From positions 4,039,355 through 4,103,354 of the forward strand of contig CAKMRJ010004445.1 in assembly GCA_928212115.1 (NCBI GenBank): 64,000 nt of DNA, written 5' to 3'. Of this stretch, positions 22,306-33,072 are shown piece after piece. The notes below the pieces were generated by a model that saw only the letters and a list, made by a program, of their open reading frames with translations, was not told where the DNA came from and searched no databases. How positions within the stretch are numbered: position 1 is the stretch's first letter; each line of letters opens with the position of its first letter. This stretch comes from Lactuca virosa. Its lineage: Eukaryota; Streptophyta; Magnoliopsida; Asterales; Asteraceae. Both the position numbers and the translations under genes were made by a program.

Positions 22306-23962
22306 TGTAACAACGTAAATTTTCAAAAAGAATTTCATTTTTAAATCATACTTTCAGTCACACAATAACATCAAAACATAATGTATCCAATGTTGTCATA
22401 ACAAAACATATCCCAGAATCTCAAAACATAAACTCCATAAGTGTGTACGGATCATGACGGCGCCTTCCCGCGATCCTCGCTAGTACCTGAAACACATAAA
22501 ATAACAACTGTAAGCATAAATGCTTAGTGAGTTCCCCAAAATACCACATACGCACATACGCCACTCAAGGCTATAACACCTTCCGGTCACTGTGTCTCAG
22601 AGGACTTCCATCCCACAACCCCGGTAGACCTTCCGGTCCTACCCGTAATGACCTTCCGATCCATATCATAATGACCTTCCGGTTCGCATCATAATGACCT
22701 TCCGGTCCTTCTCATTCATAACATACATAACACATACATATCACGTAACAGCATACAACACATACACCTCATAGCATACCAGACCTTCCGGTCACACATA
22801 GGTACCATTCCAGGTATAGTATAGTGAGAAGACTCACCTCGTACGATATTGGATAATCTCCCGTGTTCGAATACCCGATCTAGCCTCCTTCTATCAACAG
22901 AATAACATTCCTAATCAATACTCTCTCATAAACTCATCTCTAATGATGGGTAGAAGACCATTCTACCCCTCCTAGAACTCTCTTGAATCAGTTTGACCAA
23001 AACCCTAAGGTCAACTGAAGTCAACGGTCAAACTTTGACCCGACTTGTCGAGTGCACATGGGCGACTCGGAGAATCCATACGGATCCTCTGAATCCTTCT
23101 AGTCTCACTTGGCACGTCGAGTCATCCCTTCACTCAACGAGTTACTCCTGTCACCAATCGCGGGGCAACCCCGACTTGACTCGTCGAGTCCACTTATGCA
23201 CTCGGCGAGTTACTTCCATGGCAACACTCAAATGACCTTCTGAGGTCAGATCTGCTTCTCTAACCTATAAGTCAGACATTCCCAACCACGATAATCACGT
23301 AAAGTGTCAGTCTTGACATTCATGCAACACACACAAGGCTTTTCTTGGTGAAATGGCCTCTAAAATGGCAACATAGTCTCATTCCCTCCATGAACCAACA
23401 TAAAGCAGAATGGATAAGGTCCTCTGGACCTCTAGAGGTCCAGATCCAGAGTCTAACACTCAAAGGGACATCATACTCAACATTTCAAGCCAATAAAGGG
23501 TATAGAAAACCCTAAAATTCAAGGATCTTAAACCAAACAGAAAAGGGATCGATTTGCTACCTCAACACTGTAGATCCAAGCTTGGAAATCACGAATTAGC
23601 AACCCTCTTGACCTCCTCTAGCTGAAAACACCTTCTTCTTTGCAAAACAACACCAAAAAGGGGTTAAAATGGCTTCCTCTCTCACACAACTCGTTCAAGC
23701 TCTCTAGGGTTTCTCTCTCTGGACTGGTAGACGCAAATGAGGGCTATAAGGTCCTTTAAATAGGGCTCAGGCCCGCAGATTTAGGGTTTCTGTCTACAGC
23801 ACGGACTCGTCGAGTCCACTTATTGACTCGTTGAGTCCCTTCCTTAATCCAGTCAGCAAATCGTGATCCTACTCGACGAGTCTAGGCGTCGACTCGTCGA
23901 GTCCCTCCTCAAAACTCAAAATAAATGAACATCATAGAATACCTGGGAATCCAGATGTTACA
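22306..23962 (-). repeat. Second (right) LTR of element G
   Basis: It is 1657 bp, the same length as the left copy and differing by scattered substitutions. It carries the same hairpin arrays (about 22570-22795; 23035-23215; 23804-23905). It is followed by ATATA (23963-23967) and then C's leader. Confidence 0.9.
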
Positions 23963-23967
23963 ATATA

Positions 23968-24513
23968 TAAATCTCGCACTTCGAACTATTCTCGATGTTT
24001 CTGCTAACGTTCCTGAGACGGAGTTTGGTATTGGGTAGAAGTAGGTTTTGTACGGGCGTTAAGTTTTTCCCATCCTAGGATTATGTTTGTCCAAACATAC
24101 TTAGCTGAGGAGTTCTGATGGGATCCGGTGCATTAGTGTTGGTATGATAGTACCATATAGGCCTACGAAAAGGCACCTTTCAACCACGAGGTTTAAAAAG
24201 GCGAGATGATAATGAGTCTTGAATAAGGGTTTATACGTCGGGAGTTATCTTACTAAGTTTATCTTAATTCTGAGTGTATCGTGTTCTAATTTTTATGGTG
24301 TTCTGAAAGCAATTCATAACGAGAGTCTATATATAATAAACTTATGAATTCTTAGTAGTATTTCTCCCAATGAAATAATACGCATGCCCATTTCATTTGT
24401 ATGATTCTAGTATATTTAGTTTTAGAGAAAATTTTGTGCCTGAAGCAGGCCTACACCACATCATTGCAAGGAAAAGTTTGGACCACAAATAAATCTCTCG
24501 ACTAGTGTAATCA
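23968..24513. other. C spacer between ORF0 and gag
   Basis: This AT-rich sequence has no supported gene. It is equivalent in position to B's 9369-9906. Confidence 0.55.
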
Positions 24514-25152
24514 CTAACTCGCAGGGTCGGGCCTACACATGGAGGGGAGTAGCACGAACGCATACTCATTGACGTAATCTACAAGGTCTTGTGAGTAAAA
24601 TGAACTCTGCTCGCGACAATACGTCCCCAGTTGTGCTTGAAACGAAACCGATGCGTCCTGTAGTTCTGCCAACCTACACTCGGCTGTGACCACTCTCTCT
24701 TCGAGTGTCGAGTATCCCTCCTGATACCCCTTTGCCTTCACCTGAGCTGCGATAAAGTCCTTAATGAGTTGGTATCTGAAATAGCAGTCTCTTTCTAAGT
24801 CTCGAGTTTGTGAGATGGTAGCGTCTGTAGTAGCACGCAGCTCCCTAATTCGATGTTCGTGATCTGCTGGGTCATCACCGGGAGGGCTCTGTCAACCGGT
24901 CCCCCATGGTTGAGGTTACTGCAACCTTTTTGGTCCCCAAATGGCGATTGTTGCTGCTGCTGGTGATTCCACCCCTCGATCAACGCTGCCCAACAGGGCA
25001 CAGGTTCGATGTAGTCGAAACGGTTCGCGAGAACCCTGGCTATGTAAGGAGAGTTGACGACCTCTGGCTCCACTTCCGACTCTTCTTCTAATCACCCACC
25101 AACTTTCTAGGTTCGGAAAGTAGGGGTCTCCTGGTAAGTAAAATCTTGCCAT
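24514..25152 (-). pseudogene. ORF0 of element C, diverged homologue with compensating frameshifts
   Basis: Function is unknown. The start ATG at 25152 opens MARFYLPGDPYFPNLES, matching the MAxxxLPGDPY start of B's ORF0. The reading frame shifts by one near 25075; the next segment contains EPEVVNSPYIARVLANRF, a Gln run and GGPVDRALPVM, equivalent to GGTADRALPVI in B. It shifts back near 24850. The last part is strongly heptad-like (LEERVVTAECRLAELQ) and ends at 24514. Total length is 213 codons, against 186 in B. Two homologues of the same position, order and coiled-coil ending in otherwise diverged elements argue that ORF0 was a real protein of this retrotransposon group. Confidence 0.7.
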
Positions 25153-25590
25153 GATGTCCGTGCGAGAATAGGGGTGAGGTAAGAGGCATATAATAATCAT
25201 ATTCCTAGAAATACTTATAGGGGTTTGATCCTCCTTAGTTACTTCTATAATGACATGGTGCATACCCATTACATATAACAAAAGATATGATAGACCTTCG
25301 AATAAGTGATCATACTCCAAAACCACAACCAAACAACGAACAGGAAGTAAAGCAATGATCACAGATTCTAAGTCTATGATATCTAAGTTATATATAACCT
25401 TAGCGTATCCACTTAGTGATTGTAGATCTACTAGCAAGAATCTGTTTAGTTTTCACATAAGCTATAGTACCACAAAATACTCCTATAGTATTTTAAATGT
25501 TATGTTTGGTTCTTAACGATTTTCTTGTATGGGTGTTGGTAAGTTGATAGACTTGTTGTCCACTATGACTATCCCCCGACACATACTAGT

Positions 25591-25639
25591 CACTTCTCGG
25601 ACGAATATAGTTGATCAGGCTACATTCCTCCCAGACTTG
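25591..25639 (-). promoter_or_regulatory. Candidate dimerisation/packaging stem-loop, element C leader
   Basis: Outer arms are CACTTCT/AGACTTG (5 of 7 pairs) and inner arms AATATAG/CTACATT, the latter closed by a G-U pair on the sense RNA. The loop TTGATCAGG contains TGATCA. It lies 230 nt downstream of the primer site. The same geometry is seen in B and H. Confidence 0.6.
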
Positions 25640-25868
25640 ATTGCCTATCCCAGGGCATATTCACATTGCACAACTCCTCTATTTCTAACTTTTGTGTTTT
25701 TCTTAGACATGACACTATGTCGGTATGCATGTATGTACTTTTAACAAGAAACTATTTATTTCTAAAAGTATAGTTATTCGAAAATATTTAATCAGAGACT
25801 TTAGTCCCAATGCATTTATAGTTTGTATATCTTATGTGGTTCGATATACTTAACTCACTATAAACAAT

Positions 25869-25880
25869 GCTCTGATACCA
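25869..25880 (-). promoter_or_regulatory. Primer binding site of element C (initiator tRNA-Met)
   Basis: The minus strand reads TGGTATCAGAGC three bases after the 5' LTR. This matches the 3' end of plant initiator tRNA-Met. Confidence 0.93.
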
Positions 25881-25883
25881 ATC

Positions 25884-25934
25884 TGTCACACCCCCAAACC
25901 AAGGATGGCGGAAACGTCCGGGGGTGGAGGACTT
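25884..25934 (-). repeat. 5' LTR of element C, first fragment
   Basis: TGTCACACCCCC to GGAGGACTT; the LTR continues at 38634 after element D. It contains the U5-end inverted repeat CACCCCC/GGGGGTG. Confidence 0.92.
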
Positions 25935-26375
25935 TGTTAGAAATTATACGATCTGATTACCACAAATAAAAGGCTCGGATACCTAGTTACTGGGTGACAG
26001 ATATATATATTTAATCAGATAAGATGCGGAAAAATAAGAATGCGGAATAAATAAATATACTAGAAAGCTATAAATGAAATAAATGACAGTATTTAAATGA
26101 CATAAAGCTGTAATAAAATATATAAATATAGATATAGTAGGTGGGTTTTGAACTGGACTTGTGGAACGACTGGTCTATAAAGTACGTTTGTCAAATAAAT
26201 GACTGAACGGCTTAGGGTTGGACTGGATCTTTAATAGACTGTGTCTCTATTTGTTCAATGTTCAATCAGGTATAAGTAACATAAAATTTATTCAAAATTC
26301 TGTTACTCAATTTGTTTATACAGTAAGACAAATACACTGGTTTTTATGTAATTGTATTTAAGGTATTTCTGGTTG

Positions 26376-26635
26376 TTTTGAAAGTTGGTATTGGTTGTTT
26401 TGAAAGGTTGTTGTTGGTAAGGTAGGTATGTTGTCTTGGTTGATTTGGGTATGGGTATTGGTTGATTTGGGTGTTGGTATGGGTTGTTTTGGGTGTTGGT
26501 ATTGGTTGTTTTGGGTGTTGGTATCGGTTGTTTTGGGTGTTGGTATCGGTTGTTTTGGGTGTCGGTATTGGTTGTTTTGGAAGTTGGTATTGGTTGTTTT
26601 GAAAGTTGGTATTGGTTGTTTTGAAAGGGTCTTTT
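26376..26635. repeat. 21-bp minisatellite in D's 3' LTR
   Basis: About ten imperfect units of GGTTGTTTTGGGTGTTGGTAT are present. The 5' LTR copy (about 36888-37133) has one unit fewer. The minus strand stays open as Pro/Thr/Asn/Gln-rich false ORFs. Confidence 0.85.
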
Positions 26636-27122
26636 TGGGCAGAGGTTGAACACGGGTCGTGTAGATATTTGACTTGGACTCAACACGGGGCGTTTTCAAG
26701 GTTTAGAGGATTTATGGGTTTGGTGTTTACACGGGTCGTGTAAGTTTATGGGTTGCTTAACAATAGTCATGTTCTTGAAGTTTTCATGCACAGATTAGAA
26801 TTTCTTCATCTTGTTTAGGGTTGTTTTTGTGGTTGGGTTTTGGTAGTTTGATGTGAGAGAGGTGTTTGGTGGTGATTGTTGTAGTAAACAAAGGTGTTGT
26901 AGGCTTTGTTTGATGGGTTGAATGTGAGGAAGATGATGAATAGTGTTTGTGTTCTTGAAGTTTTTCTTGAAGAAGAGGTTGTTCTTGAAGCTTGTTGGTC
27001 TTGGCTTTGGCTTTCTTCTTCTGGAAATGAGAATGTTTGTTGGAGATATTACAAGCTAATACACAACACTTAAACTCTTACAATTCACTCACATACATCC
27101 ACACACACACATACTCACGTAT

Positions 27123-27123
27123 G

Positions 27124-27172
<49 letters not shown>
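27123..27172. repeat. CT/GA microsatellite in D's 3' LTR
   Basis: A run of about 25 CT dinucleotides with one interruption. The 5' LTR version at 37623-37664 is shorter and interrupted. Confidence 0.9.
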
Positions 27173-27176
<4 letters not shown>

Positions 27177-27980
27177 GTATTTACCCACAGCACTCCCACA
27201 CTTTGGTGATTTTATTCACACTTTGGTTTTTTTCTCCACACACATCTCTTCTTGCATGCATCTAAATATATATGCACAAATACTCCAGGCAACTCTCATT
27301 TGTTTAAGGGAAACTAAACATTTGTTGAGGAGTGAAAGCTGGAAAGAAGTTGGAAGCATGCAAGTGGGTTTTCTTCTTTTGTGCTGTCTTTGCTTTCTTT
27401 CCTCACAGCACACACATACACACGATGCATGTGCATGTATATATATTCAAAAGTAATTTCTAAGTGGTATGTATGCTGGAAGTGATGATGAAACATTATA
27501 TTCTTGATGGATGAGTTTTACGGGTGTGGGCGCGGGGTGCGGGTCAGTCGCGTGCATGGCTGCTTCTTGCGATCTGAATAGCTGAAGTAAAAATTCGATC
27601 TACGCGGGTAGGGTGTATGGGCGCGGGCCGTGGGTCAGTAGCTGGACCTGATCAGTTTTGTGCGGTTTGTCATGCGGGCCGCGGGCTGGTCGGGTTCGTG
27701 AATCATCTTGCTTTGGTTTGATTCGTTTTTGATCTTGTATTCGGTTTTGCAAGTGGTTTGAATTGCATGACTTGAGTCTTGAAATTCTTATCTTCATGCG
27801 GTTTGAGACTTGTCGAGTTGTGAATTTACGTCTTTGCGTTTTTGTCATTCACGTGTTTTCGTATATGCCATTTTGATTACGCATTGATTTATCCTGAAAT
27901 AACTGATAATATTTGTTAGATAGTATCAAAACAGTTCGTCTTATTTCAGTGATGGTCACATACAAAAACATTATTCAACA

Positions 27981-29690
27981 ATTTCCCCCTATGTGATCAT
28001 TAATGAAATAAGGGCAAATATTATCACATTAACAATTTTAATCTTGAAGATTTGGGAAAAAGGTTTTGTCAATGATAAGATATATATAAAACATAGTGAT
28101 CGTTTTGAAAGCTTGTGACTTTGTTTAACATATCTTATGTAAAAGATTTTCAGAAATTTGTTTCCGAATCAAAGTCTCGGGTTCGGTTATCAAAGGGTAG
28201 CCATATATGTATCTAAAGAGATTTCTTAAGATTTTATAGCATTATTTCTGACGACAAGTGGTTTAACAGGTCGATTCAGATGAACGCTTATAGGTATAGC
28301 TCACACTTCACTTGGGTGTTTGGTTGTTCTGGCAGCAGAACAAGTTAATGATCACTAAAAATGAGTGATATCTCTCTCTGACGACTCACACTCAAATTGG
28401 AGGTGTTCAGCTATGCTTTTCCTGTAAAGTCACTTAGTCTCATTATTAGATAATCAATCACATAAGACTGGTTTCGGCATTACTCAGCGGGTTTCTTCAT
28501 TCATGCCATTAAAGTTCACTCTCTCTCCGTCGGGAAATACATGTAGAGGGGTTTAGCAATTTTCATAGTGCAGTTTGCAACTAAGATTCTTCAGTGATGA
28601 AGGCTACAGTATCCCGGGAAATTCATTGTTGTTGCAGCTTCTCTTTGATAGTGTCCTGTTTGTTGATCAATATCGATTTACTGTAAAAAGATATTTTGTT
28701 TTGAGAGTTTGCTACATTTGAGAGTTTTTAAGAGTATTTGACTTGAGTGATTGAGCTATCTTCTTTTGTCAAAAATGGTTAAAACAAATCGTGAATTTTA
28801 TGATTTTTGTTTTGAAATAACCATTTGGTTGAAAGTTTGTTTTGAAAATACCAAATGTAGAATATTTTTGTTTTCTTTGGTATTTCTTCGGTGAATGGTT
28901 TGGCTATCTTGTTGATTTGTCTTTGAGGATTGGATGTTGATAGATCTTTGTTTCTCCTGTGGGGTTTTTTGATACCATTTGTTGGAGATAAACGATCTTT
29001 GTTTCTCCTTAGGTTTTCTTGTAAGGATATGTCGTCTTTGCTTGATGGATCATGGGAGTCTTCATTTTTGGTTGGCATTTATCTGGGTAGGGATAGGTGG
29101 CATAAAAGACAGTTTGTCTAGTATGTAAGAAATGAATGTATCGTCCCTGGTCATTTTGATATCTAAGCAAAAATGAGACCGTGACAAGGTATAATCGGTT
29201 ATACCTTATAAGCAATAGCGACACACCTAAGCTCACAAGAAATGATTTCCACAATGATTTAGATCGACGAGGCACAAATTCTCACATGGGTTTTTGTTTT
29301 CATCTGAACCTCCTAACCTTATGTCCCTTGATTGTTTAAAATCGTCAATAATGAAATAAAATCGAAGGAAATAAAGTTATATACATTATGAAAAGTAGGA
29401 TATTTGAACCTTCACTCCAATTGAGAATCAATATGACTTAAAATCTTCATCGAGCATAAGCATCTGAAAATTAAGTCAAGAGAAGATTAATCACAAGGTT
29501 CTATAAAAGCTTATTATGGCAAGTCTTTTATTAATTTTTTTTTGAAGATTTGTTTTTCTGAATGTTTTTGGAAATATTGGTTATTTGAATGTTTTTGGTA
29601 TTTTTTAAAAGGAAAGCAATTTTCAATTGTTTTTTAATTTTCCTTTTGAATGAAAGTAAACACACTTTTGTACAAACAAAAAGTAAAAGT
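27981..29690. other. 3' non-coding region of D between pol and the 3' LTR
   Basis: The polypurine tract AGGGGGAAAT (minus strand) occupies 27981-27990. The remaining 1.7 kb is T-rich without a convincing frame; a 99-codon minus-strand frame at 28779-29078 is lysine-rich and unlike known proteins. SIRE-type elements often carry an env-like ORF here, but I see no support for one (no signal peptide or membrane segment). Confidence 0.65.
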
Positions 29691-31153
29691 TTAAGGATAG
29701 ATGTTATCTGGATTTAACATTCCTAGACGGCCTAGGAAGTATTGAAACTTTGTTTCATCGAGAGCCTTAGTGAAGACATCGGCAATTTGATCTTCGGTGT
29801 TGATGAAGTGCAATTCGATATGACCCTTTTGAATGTTGTCTTTGATGAAATGATATCGAATGTCGATGTGCTTTGTCATGGAATGGTGAACGGGATTGTG
29901 AGAAATGGCAATTGCACTGGTTGAGTCACAAAATATGGGAATTTGTGAAATTTTGAAGCCATAGTCTCGCAGTTGAGTTTGCATCCATATGACTTGCGAA
30001 CAACAGCTGGCGGCAGCGACGTATTCAGCTTCTGTGTTGATGTGGATACACAAGTCTGTTTCTTTGAAGTCCAACTCACTAGTCTACCTCCTAGGAATTG
30101 ACAGCTACCAGATGTACTCTTTCTATCTAACTTGCATCCTCCATAGTCTGAGTCGGTGAAAGCGTTCAGCTGAAAATCGGATTTAGCTGGATACCAAAGG
30201 CCAAGTTTGGGAGTGCCTTTTAGGTATTTGAAGATGCGTTTCACAGCAACTACATGGGATTCCATAGGATTTGCTTGGTATCTGGCACAGACACATGTAG
30301 AAAACATGATGTCAGGTCTGCTGGCAGTGAGGTATAAGAGTGATCCGATCATTCCACGATATCTTTTCTGATCAACAGGTTTGCCATTTAAGTCTGCATC
30401 GATTTTGTATCCAAAAGCCATTGGGGTTTTTGCGGTATTGGATTTGTCCATTGAAAAGCGAGTGAGTAGGTTTTTGACATAATTCTCTTGGTTGATGAAA
30501 ATGCCATCAGTTGACTGTTTGATTTGAAGTCCGAGAAAAGTAGTCATCTCCCCAATCATGCTCATTTCAAATTTGCTCTTCATTAGATCTGCAAACTTAA
30601 TACTCAAAGATTCATCAGTAGAACCGAAAATAATGTCATCAACATATATTTGTACGATTAAAAGATGTTTATTATAGATTTTACGAAAGAGGGTTTGATC
30701 GATTGAACCTCTTTTAAAACCTGATTCTTCGAGAAAGGTTGTCAATGTGGCATACCAGGCTCGGGGTGCTTGTTTCAAGCCATAGACAGCTTTCTGCAAT
30801 TTGAAGCTGTGATCAGGAAATTTGGGATCTTCGAAACCTGGTGGTTGTTGGATGTATACATCGCGATCTAACTCTCCATGTAGGAATGCACATTTAACAT
30901 CCATTTGGAATACTTTGAAGTTCTTATGTGCAGCATATGCAAGAAAGATGCGAATTGCTTCAATTCTGGCAACTGGAGCATATGTTTCATCGTAGTCGAT
31001 TCCTTCTTGTTGTGAATATCCTTTGACTACGAGACGTGCCTTGTTTCGACAAACGATTCCTTGATCGTCAGTTTTGTTTCTGAATACCCATCTTGAACCT
31101 ATAACAGAAACATCGGGGGGTAGGGACAAGATTCCATACGTCATTTCTTTCAA
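29691..31153 (-). pseudogene. pol: Copia reverse transcriptase and RNase H of element D
   Basis: The RT starts in the segment [13 protein letters not shown] and continues with [36 protein letters not shown] (first catalytic Asp), [11 protein letters not shown] and the catalytic [11 protein letters not shown] at about 30630. RNase H follows with [18 protein letters not shown] and, after a one-base frameshift near 30040-30070, [30 protein letters not shown] and KHIDIRYHFIKD, ending DETKFQYFLGRLGML at 29691. Apart from that shift the domain is well preserved, so D decayed recently or only lightly. Confidence 0.93.
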
Positions 31154-31735
31154 ATTCTTCTAGCTCTTCTTGCATAGCTTTTACCCAGTCTGGATCTTTG
31201 AGAGCAGAATGTATGGTTTTGGGTTCAGTCATGGATAAGAAGGCTCCAAATAAACAATCATTAGAAGTTGCGGCTCTAGTTTGGATGCCTGAGTTTGGAT
31301 CTCCGATGATTTGGTCAGTTGGGTGGTTTCTGGTCCATTTTATTAAGCGATTCTCTTCCGCTATAATAATTGGAATTTCAGTATCCCATTGTTCTTTCCG
31401 GGAGTTTCATCTTGGAATAGGTTTGAAGGTTCCCCCATAAATGATGCATCGGGATTGTTTTGGATATTTGGGGATGGGGTATTTAAAGGAGGATTTGGTG
31501 TTTGTTCCAATGAAGAAGTATGTGTAGGTGGTTCCCCCTCGAATTGATCTGCATCATTTCGGTTTGTTTGTGGAGTTCCTTCAGTGGTTGTTCCTGTAGA
31601 ATCAATAGAAGTAGTTAGAAGTTCAGAATTGTAAGCGGTTTTGGGTTGTTCAAAAAGTAAATCAAGATCGATTTCAATATCTCTGTCAGGAGAAGGTGTT
31701 TGTTGAATTGGATTTTGAAAAATATTATCGATCAT
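31154..31735 (-). pseudogene. pol: Integrase-RT linker of element D
   Basis: A Thr/Pro/Asn-rich linker (31735-31361) is open but shifted by one base from the integrase frame, overlapping at 31732-31735. It continues in broken frames to the RT at 31153, where motifs such as [14 protein letters not shown] are not cleanly readable. It is the variable hinge normally found between copia IN and RT. Confidence 0.75.
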
Positions 31736-33072
31736 TTTGAACCAAAATGTTCACGATCCAATTTCCTGACATAAAATTCATCGAAATGAACATCGGTACT
31801 TTCTTCAATTACTCTGGTACGTTTGTTCAGTACTCGATAAGCAGCTGAGGAAAACGAGTAACCAAGGAAAATTCCTTCGTCCGACCTTGATTCAAATTTT
31901 GAAAGGTGATCTTTATTGTTCTTTATGAAGCATCGACAACCAAAAATATGGAAAAATTTGATGTTTGGTTTTCGGTTGTTAATGACTTCATATGGTGTTT
32001 TATGAAGATGTTTATGGATTAAGGAACGATTTTGAGTGTAGCAAGCTGTGGCTATTGCTTCTGCCCAGAAGTATTGTGGCAGATCAGCGAAGATAAGCAT
32101 TGATCTTGCAGCTTCACATAGAGTTCTGTTCCTTCTTTCGACAACTCCGTTCTGTTGTGGAGTGTATGGGGCTGAGAAGTTATGTTCAATTCCTTTGTCT
32201 TTGAGAAATGAATCTAGAGTCTTGTTTTTGAACTCTAAACCATTATCACTTCGGATTCTTCGAACAGGTCGTTTGAGCTTCAGTTCGATTTGTTTTATGA
32301 AGTTGATCATCTCTTCAGGTGCTTCTGATTTTAGTCTTAAGAAGAAGACCCAAGTAAAGCGCGAGAAGCCATCAACGACAACAAGAATGTACTTCTTCCC
32401 TTGTATGGTTTGGGTTTTGGCAGGGCCACAAAGGTCTATGTGCAGTAATTCTAGTGGTTCGGATACACTAGATTCTGAGATGCTTTTGTGAGTTGATTTG
32501 GAAAGTTTTCCTTTTTCACATGCGGCACAAAGAGTTTCATTATCAAGCTTCAGAAGTGGCAGTCCTCTAACAAGATCATCGCCGATCAGTTTGTTGATGT
32601 ACCCAAAGTTTAGATGGGAAAGGCGGCGGTGCCATAACCAACTGATATCTGCTGGGGCTTTTGATAGCAGACATATATCGGGTTTACCATAGATAAGATC
32701 CATGTCAAGTGGATACATATTTCCGGCACGGTAAGAATCAACAATGATTTCTTTGGTTTTGGCGTCCATGATCAAGCTTCTTTGTTTGGTGAATAGGACT
32801 TCAAGATTGTTATCACACAGTTGAGAAACACTGATGAGGTTGTGTTTCAGGTCATCGACATAGGCAACTTTCTTTATGGTGAAGTTACCATTTGTTATGT
32901 TTCCATAACCTTTGATTTTTGCCGTCATGTTGTTGCCGAAGGTAACATCTTGATTTGTTTGGGTGGGTTTGAAGTCACGCAGGTAGTTTCGGTTTCCTGT
33001 CATATGCTTGGAGCAACCACTATCAATATACCATGTATCATCATTGGGTTCTCCAACATTAAATACCTACAA
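31732..33072 (-). pseudogene. pol: Copia protease and integrase of element D
   Basis: The protease active site is DTWYIDSGCSKHMTG at about 33020-33000 (Asp-Ser-Gly). The zinc site follows in WLWHRRLSHLNFGYINKL and CAACEKGKLSKSTHK. The integrase core follows in LLHIDLCGPAKT, VVVDGFSRFTWVFFLRL and NGVVERRNRTLCEAARSML, with a GKE-type C-terminal segment RSDEGIFLGYSFSSAAYRV. The frame is the same as gag's but is cut off upstream by TAA and TAG at 33067-33075. It ends at 31732 through a frameshift. The catalytic D-D-E residues are all present. Confidence 0.92.

Larger units (their letters stand above)
16739..23962 (-). mobile_element. Ty3/gypsy element G inside C, 5' half replaced
   Basis: Two LTRs of 1657 bp each (16739-18395, 22306-23962) enclose integrase, RNase H and part of RT. 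ATATA precedes the first LTR (16734-16738) and follows the second (23963-23967). Gag, protease, the N-terminal RT and the primer site are missing. The RT frame stops at HQMRVREED and is joined to a second copy of C's own flank (22263-22305). See findings for the recombination reading. Confidence 0.9.
25153..25883. other. Leader of C with two structured elements
   Basis: This is the non-coding leader between primer site and ORF0. It holds the two-tier stem-loop at 25591-25639 and the loop-conserved hairpin at 25306-25362 (GTGATCAT/ATGATCAC). The primer site lies at its right edge. Confidence 0.75.
25935..27980 (-). repeat. 3' LTR of element D (2046 bp)
   Basis: The LTR runs from TGTTAGAAATTATACG to CATTATTCAACA. 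It contains a 21-bp GGTTGTTTTGGGTGTTGGTAT minisatellite (about 26376-26635), two ACACGGGTCGTGT palindromes (about 26650 and 26728), a CT microsatellite (27123-27172) and a GC-rich CGCGGGCC-type block (27520-27690). Confidence 0.93.

Noticed and set aside
26303..26699. Minus-strand Pro/Thr/Asn/Gln-rich ORFs (also 36866-37186)
   Set aside because: They are translations of the 21-bp minisatellite in D's LTRs, and the two LTR copies differ by whole units.
28779..29078. Possible env-like ORF downstream of D's pol
   Set aside because: Only 99 codons, lysine-rich, with no signal peptide, membrane segment or family resemblance.
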